Assembly (NCBI GenBank): GCA_027577415.1
Contig: JANBQS010000940.1
Span: forward strand, 1 to 10,208
Reading direction: 5' to 3'
Source of the DNA: Coemansia sp. RSA 922
Lineage: Eukaryota; Kickxellomycota; Kickxellomycetes; Kickxellales; Kickxellaceae
DNA length: 10,208 nt
The notes beneath the pieces are model-generated. The model did no database searches, was not told the origin of the DNA, and saw only the letters and a program-made list of their open reading frames with translations. Position 1 is the first letter of the stretch; each line of letters starts with the position of its first letter. Made by a program: the position numbers and the translations under genes. Below are positions 7,189 to 10,208 of this stretch, in pieces.

Positions 7189-8070
7189 ATGACAGCCAGC
7201 AAAGTTGACGACCTTGCCAAAGTCCAGGCGCTGTTGGCAGAGTGTGGGTTAGAAAAGACCGCTGCCGTGCTTTTGGACGAGGCGCCACAGATCAGCAAGA
7301 CAAACGCTACAGTGCAGGCTTTCCTTGAGTCGACTACCTCGCAGGATAGCGGTAAGAGACCGCGGTCTTCAGACTCTGACTCTAGTTCAGACTCTAGCTC
7401 TAGCTCTAGCTCTAGCTCTAGCTCTAGCTCTAGCTCTAGCTCTAGCTCTAGCTCTAGCTCTGATTCCGAGTCGAGCTCTAGTTCTGACTCTGACTCCAGC
7501 TCCAGCTCTAGTTCCAGCTCTAGTTCCGATTCTAGCTCTAGTTCAGAGTCCGACTCGAGCTCTAGCTCTGATTCGGATAGCAGCAGCTCGTCCTCGTCCT
7601 CATCGTCTGATTCCGATTCTGACTCTAGCTCTAGCTCTAGCTCGGACAGCGATAGCGATAGCGACACTAAGGGAGAAAAAGTGAGCAAGGCTCCAGCAAA
7701 GAAGAGGAGGCTGTCTCTCGAAACGCCTGTAAAGCCCAAGACCCAAACCACCGCTCCTGTGCCCCAAACAGCTCCAGCCAAAGCTGCCGGTAAAGACGGT
7801 CGATTCGCCAAGCGCGGCGAGGCGGGGAACGCACCAAACACGCCATTCTGTCGCATTAGGCCAGAGGATGTCGTCTACGCTGACGAGCGGCTAAAGGACA
7901 ACACGTATATATCCAAGGGTGGCGTTGAAAACGACTTTGGATACAAGGCACACATGGACCTCATCGTCACTCGTGGAAAGGGATTCACCAAGGAAAAGAA
8001 CAAGAAGAAGCGTGGATCGTACAGCGGCGGCAAAATTACAATGCAGTCTCACTCGATAAAGTTTGACTAA
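7189..8070 (+). CDS. SRP40: Srp40/NOLC1 (Nopp140)-like nucleolar phosphoprotein
   Basis: This is a nucleolar chaperone-like protein of the Nopp140 family, which binds box C/D and H/ACA snoRNPs and RNA polymerase I factors. The 293-residue protein has three parts. Residues 6-32 (VQALLAECGLEKTAAVLLDE core) match a LisH dimerisation motif, as in other NOLC1 proteins. Residues about 59-160 are almost only Ser with interspersed Asp and Glu, which gives dense casein kinase 2-type sites. A basic nuclear signal, KKRR, lies at about 171-174. The last 77 residues (217-293, from NTPFCRIRPEDVV to the end) are the conserved SRP40 C-terminal domain. The single Ser/Asp block makes it like short fungal Srp40, not the long alternating acidic/basic vertebrate Nopp140. 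The ATG at 7189 has purine-rich context. Long frames on the other strands here are shadows of the serine repeat. Confidence 0.93.
   Translation: MTASKVDDLAKVQALLAECGLEKTAAVLLDEAPQISKTNATVQAFLESTTSQDSGKRPRSSDSDSSSDSSSSSSSSSSSSSSSSSSSSSSSDSESSSSSDSDSSSSSSSSSSSDSSSSSESDSSSSSDSDSSSSSSSSSSDSDSDSSSSSSSDSDSDSDTKGEKVSKAPAKKRRLSLETPVKPKTQTTAPVPQTAPAKAAGKDGRFAKRGEAGNAPNTPFCRIRPEDVVYADERLKDNTYISKGGVENDFGYKAHMDLIVTRGKGFTKEKNKKKRGSYSGGKITMQSHSIKFD
7393..7461 (+). repeat. hexanucleotide microsatellite (TCTAGC)n inside SRP40
   Basis: A perfect TCTAGC tandem runs for 69 nt, about 11.5 units, in phase with the SRP40 frame, so each unit encodes two serines (TCT AGC). Imperfect relatives (TCTAGT, TCCAGC, TCTGAT and similar) continue to about 7650. 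A gain or loss of one unit keeps the frame and changes the tract by two residues, so length variation between strains is expected. Confidence 0.97.
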
Positions 8071-8197
8071 GAGCTACATTGGCGATGGGCTTGATCCGCA
8101 ATGATAAAAGCCACACATGTAAGTGGCAGGTGGCCTCGCCCGTTGCTGTTTTCTCTCTTTTTCTCTATTTAATTTTTTTTTTATATATTTCTCCGTA
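8071..8197 (+). promoter_or_regulatory. SRP40 3' flank and MOB2 promoter/leader
   Basis: This 127-nt gap must hold the SRP40 poly(A) region and the MOB2 promoter. AATGATAAAAG near 8100-8110 is a possible 3' processing element. From about 8146 to 8196 the plus strand is almost all pyrimidine and T/A (a T9-type run plus TATATATTT), ending at the MOB2 ATG. Confidence 0.4.
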
Positions 8198-8968
8198 ATG
8201 AGCTTCTTTGGACTCGGGTAAGCAAAGCCCTCTCCCAACTCGCCAGATGTGGCCTGCAATTGCATTCGTTAGTAGCCTAATTCCGGCATTACCTGCTTAC
8301 AACTGTGACATAGGAAGCTTGCTGGCATCGGCAAGCCCAAGCAGGCCTTGTCGCCGTCGGCGGCAGCACTAAAGAACCAGCCGCCGCTGTTTCTTCGCAA
8401 GAGCTGTGCACTAGCCCACCTCGTCAAGGGGAGCTTCAAGGGCGTGGTCCAGCAGCCAAAGTACGCCGACTTGAATGAGTGGCTGTCGATAAACACATTC
8501 GAGTTCTTTAACCTGGTAAACATGTTTTATGGCGTAGTCACTGACTTTTGCACAATCAACGAGTGTCCAACTATGAGTGCTGGTCCTGGCACGGAGTACA
8601 CATGGACTGACACCCAGCGGAAGACGATCAAACTAGCGGCACCGCAGTACATTGACTATGTCTTGTCGCAGATCCAGACAACGCTAGACGATGAGCGCAT
8701 GTTCCCGACAAAGGCGGGCTCCGACTTTCCCAAGGATATCCGCGCAACGCTGTGCGTCATTTACCGCCACTTGTTCCGCGTCCTAGCTCACATTTACTGG
8801 TCGCACTATGTGGAGCTACTGAACCTAAAGATTGAAGGACATGTCAACTCTGTCTTTGCGCACTTTATTTCCTTTGCCAAAGAGTTTGACCTTTTGGACC
8901 GCAAGGACATGGTGCCCATGGCCGACCTGATAACATTTTATGAGCAGCAAGGCATCATCGTCTCTTAG
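8198..8968 (+). CDS. MOB2: Mob2, activator subunit of NDR-family kinase (Cbk1/Orb6 partner)
   Basis: Mob2 binds and activates an NDR/LATS-family kinase in the fungal polarity and cell-separation (RAM/MOR) pathway. The coding parts are 8198..8217 and 8314..8968, giving 224 residues. The Mob domain covers about 30-215. It resembles Mob2 rather than Mob1: PPLFL then LVKGSFKGVVQQPKYADLNEW (about 43-63), the NTFEFF/FYGVV stretch (68-82), PTMSAGP (92-98) and AHIYWSHY (165-172), and it lacks the Mob1 GSGNLR segment. The four zinc-site residues Cys86, Cys91, His166 and His171 are all present. The tail (YEQQGIIVS) also fits Mob2. The N-terminus is short compared with yeast Mob2, which has a long leader. 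The first exon encodes only MSFFGLG before a GTAAGC donor, whose next in-frame codon would be a stop if unspliced. A start inside exon 2 would have to be a non-ATG codon or a later Met. Confidence 0.9.
8218..8313 (+). other. spliceosomal intron in MOB2 (96 nt)
   Basis: The donor GTAAGC follows a 20-nt coding exon and the acceptor is ACATAG at 8308-8313. CCTAATT at about 8277-8283 is a likely branch site, some 33 nt before the acceptor. Joining restores an ATG start in frame with the Mob domain (phase 2 junction, codon GG|G). The length and signals match the COQ2 intron. Confidence 0.87.
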
Positions 8969-9087
8969 TTTGTAGGGCCCATATCAGCTGATGACCCCAT
9001 GCGAGCTTGAGGCGAGTTTTTTCTTTTTTAAATATTATAAACTTCTTTAAAATCACCCCTCTTGTATAAAAAAAATATCTTTTTAGT
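8969..9087 (+). promoter_or_regulatory. MOB2 3' flank and promoter/leader of the BRD8-like gene
   Basis: This 119-nt gap separates two tandem genes. AAATATTATAAA near 9030-9041 is a plausible 3' end element for MOB2. An AT-rich, pyrimidine-biased stretch (TTTTTTCTTTTTT, then TATAAAAAAAATATC) runs up to the next start. CTTTTTAGT directly before the ATG looks like a 3' splice acceptor, so an unseen non-coding upstream exon is possible. Confidence 0.4.
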
Positions 9088-10208
9088 ATGCCACTCAACG
9101 CGACATCTCCAGACGGATACACGACTCGGGACAGACTAGTTGTTCTTAGCCTGGCTGCTGTGCTTGGAGCAAGGGACTGGGATAAGATGGCACGCGTGCT
9201 GAACAGCAGCTTTCAGCCTTCGTCACCTGGCGGCGCTAGAGAATACACACAGGACGATTGTGTGTGCATATACCAGGATGCCGTTAAAAGAGCGTCTGGC
9301 TCTAGTTGCGTCAACGACGAAAGCGCCTTGCTCTACAAGTCGCTATACAGTCTAAAAGGCCGCCGACTAGACGAGATTCAAGAAAGACTAGAACACATCG
9401 CTCTGGCTATCAAAGAGATAGGGGCGCGGGTTGATGGCGGTGATAGACATATTGAGTCCAGCGCAGTCGACGGCAAAATCCCCCAGGCAAAGACCGGGCC
9501 AAGTAGGAACGAATCTTTGGCCATTGTTTCTCGAGAAGTAGACACGTCGAAACAAGCGGCCGAGATAGACGAATATGGCTTTGGAGACGAGCTGGCAGCC
9601 AAGGCGCACTCGATTCCCAATTCAAGGACGATAGCAGAGTCTAGAGGCAAACTACCGGAAATAGCCACACACACTACCATTAGCGGAGAGGCCAACTGCG
9701 TTACAGAAGCTGTTCTGGCGACAAAGCAGGATGGCACTATTGGCGAGTCAGTCGATGAAGCGCACGGCCATATCGGTGCAGATGTGTACTTGAAACTGCC
9801 GGTCACCAGCAAACTTCAATCGCCAGCGACCACAAACGCTAACTTTAGCGACGATGGCAACTCTATGAGTAGCGAGTCCGATTACATCGACTGCGCTAAT
9901 GAACCATTGACCACAACCCTTTCATTGCCCAGTCAGCCTGTTGGGGAATCAGAGTTGCAAGCTGTAATAAGAGACTCTGCCGCTAAAATTGGCTCTGCTC
10001 GTGTGGATGGTGGGGCTGCACACGATCAAACGTCAGTGACAATGGAAGAGTCAGTACCTGCGGATAGTTACAGCGCCAAGGCAGCAGCGCCATCCCTCGA
10101 TGAGCAGCAAATACGGAACTGGAAGAAGAATATAAACACTGTGTGGCGTGACATCTCTGGTCACCGGCTTGGAAGCATGTTTATCAGCCCGATAAAGTCA
10201 GCGGATGC
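9088..10208 (+). CDS. BRD8/Bdc1-like bromodomain protein, 5' part (runs off the window)
   Basis: An open frame of 373 codons continues without a stop to the window's end. Residues about 12-65 (RDRLVVLSLAAVLGARDWDK and after) resemble the SANT/Myb-like N-terminus of BRD8, with the typical Trp and a following QDDCVCIYQDAV element. A helical, charged segment (LKGRRLDEIQERLEHIALAI, about 92-111) follows, as in BRD8. Residues about 115-335 are low-complexity, rich in Ser, Ala, Asp and Glu, and likely disordered. From residue 342 the frame reads IRNWKKNINTVWRDISGHRL and then FISPIK, the start of a bromodomain's first helix and ZA loop; the acetyl-lysine pocket lies beyond the edge. BRD8 and fission yeast Bdc1 are subunits of the NuA4/TIP60 histone acetyltransferase complex. 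The ATG at 9088 is the first in frame after the upstream gap. The family call rests on the two ends only. Confidence 0.82.
   Translation, partial: MPLNATSPDGYTTRDRLVVLSLAAVLGARDWDKMARVLNSSFQPSSPGGAREYTQDDCVCIYQDAVKRASGSSCVNDESALLYKSLYSLKGRRLDEIQERLEHIALAIKEIGARVDGGDRHIESSAVDGKIPQAKTGPSRNESLAIVSREVDTSKQAAEIDEYGFGDELAAKAHSIPNSRTIAESRGKLPEIATHTTISGEANCVTEAVLATKQDGTIGESVDEAHGHIGADVYLKLPVTSKLQSPATTNANFSDDGNSMSSESDYIDCANEPLTTTLSLPSQPVGESELQAVIRDSAAKIGSARVDGGAAHDQTSVTMEESVPADSYSAKAAAPSLDEQQIRNWKKNINTVWRDISGHRLGSMFISPIKSAD

Noticed and set aside
7325..7684. A plus-strand Ala/Leu repeat frame overlapping SRP40
   Set aside because: It is the next phase of the same hexanucleotide repeat (CTAGCT reads Leu-Ala) with no start context or domain. 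It is a shadow of the repeat.
7155..7856. A 233-codon minus-strand open frame encoding a Glu/Leu repeat protein opposite SRP40
   Set aside because: The frame is open because the AGCTCT repeat has no stop in that phase. The product is a bare Leu-Glu alternation, no family resemblance is visible, and the plus strand encodes a complete SRP40-type protein with its conserved C-terminal domain.
8269..8523. A minus-strand frame overlapping the MOB2 intron and second exon
   Set aside because: It overlaps strong plus-strand Mob domain coding sequence and has no recognisable content.
1..10208. Transposons, tRNA or rRNA genes, CRISPR arrays, viral or biosynthetic-cluster genes
   Set aside because: I saw no terminal inverted repeats, reverse transcriptase or transposase motifs, tRNA-like cloverleaf, or spaced direct repeats. 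All genes are single-copy housekeeping types with similar composition, so there is no sign of foreign DNA.

Overview
The window is nuclear DNA of a fungus. It carries eight protein-coding genes, two GT-AG introns of about 100 nt that can be supported, and no RNA gene, transposon, CRISPR array or prokaryotic signal. The gene set (a Mob2 of the Cbk1/Orb6 partner type, an Srp40-like nucleolar protein, Rix7, Coq2, a COP9 subunit 5 and a BRD8/Bdc1-like bromodomain protein) fits fungi. The presence of CSN5, a zinc-ligand-containing Mob2 and few introns argues against a Saccharomyces-type yeast. An early-diverging filamentous lineage is plausible, but this is a guess made without any search.

Layout from left to right: COQ2 (minus, two exons, 58-1397); an unrecognised four-pass membrane protein (plus, 1567-2208); a small cytochrome b5-domain protein related to Irc21 and the N-terminus of Ncb5or (minus, 2313-2756); RIX7/NVL tandem AAA-ATPase (plus, 3151-5778); CSN5, the COP9 signalosome deneddylase (minus, 5890-6846); SRP40/NOLC1-like nucleolar protein with a very long Ser/Asp tract (plus, 7189-8070); MOB2 (plus, with a 20-nt first exon, 8198-8968); and the 5' part of a BRD8-like bromodomain gene that runs off the right edge (plus, 9088-10208).

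The region is compact: by my count about 84% is coding, and the gaps between genes are 104 to 394 nt. The first six genes alternate in strand, so they form divergent pairs that share promoter DNA (COQ2/membrane protein, cytochrome b5/RIX7, CSN5/SRP40) and convergent pairs with very short shared 3' regions (membrane protein/cytochrome b5, RIX7/CSN5). The last three genes are in tandem.

The genes do not form one pathway. There are thematic links: RIX7 and SRP40 both act in the nucleolus and ribosome production, COQ2 makes ubiquinone in mitochondria, the cytochrome b5 protein handles electrons, CSN5 controls cullin ligases, MOB2 controls NDR-kinase polarity signalling, and the BRD8-like protein belongs to NuA4-type chromatin acetylation. 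I see no sign of a new multi-gene system. The points worth a second look are local: a microexon, a serine-encoding microsatellite, palindromic shared 3' signals, an unrecognised membrane protein, and a free-standing cytochrome b5 of the Ncb5or type.
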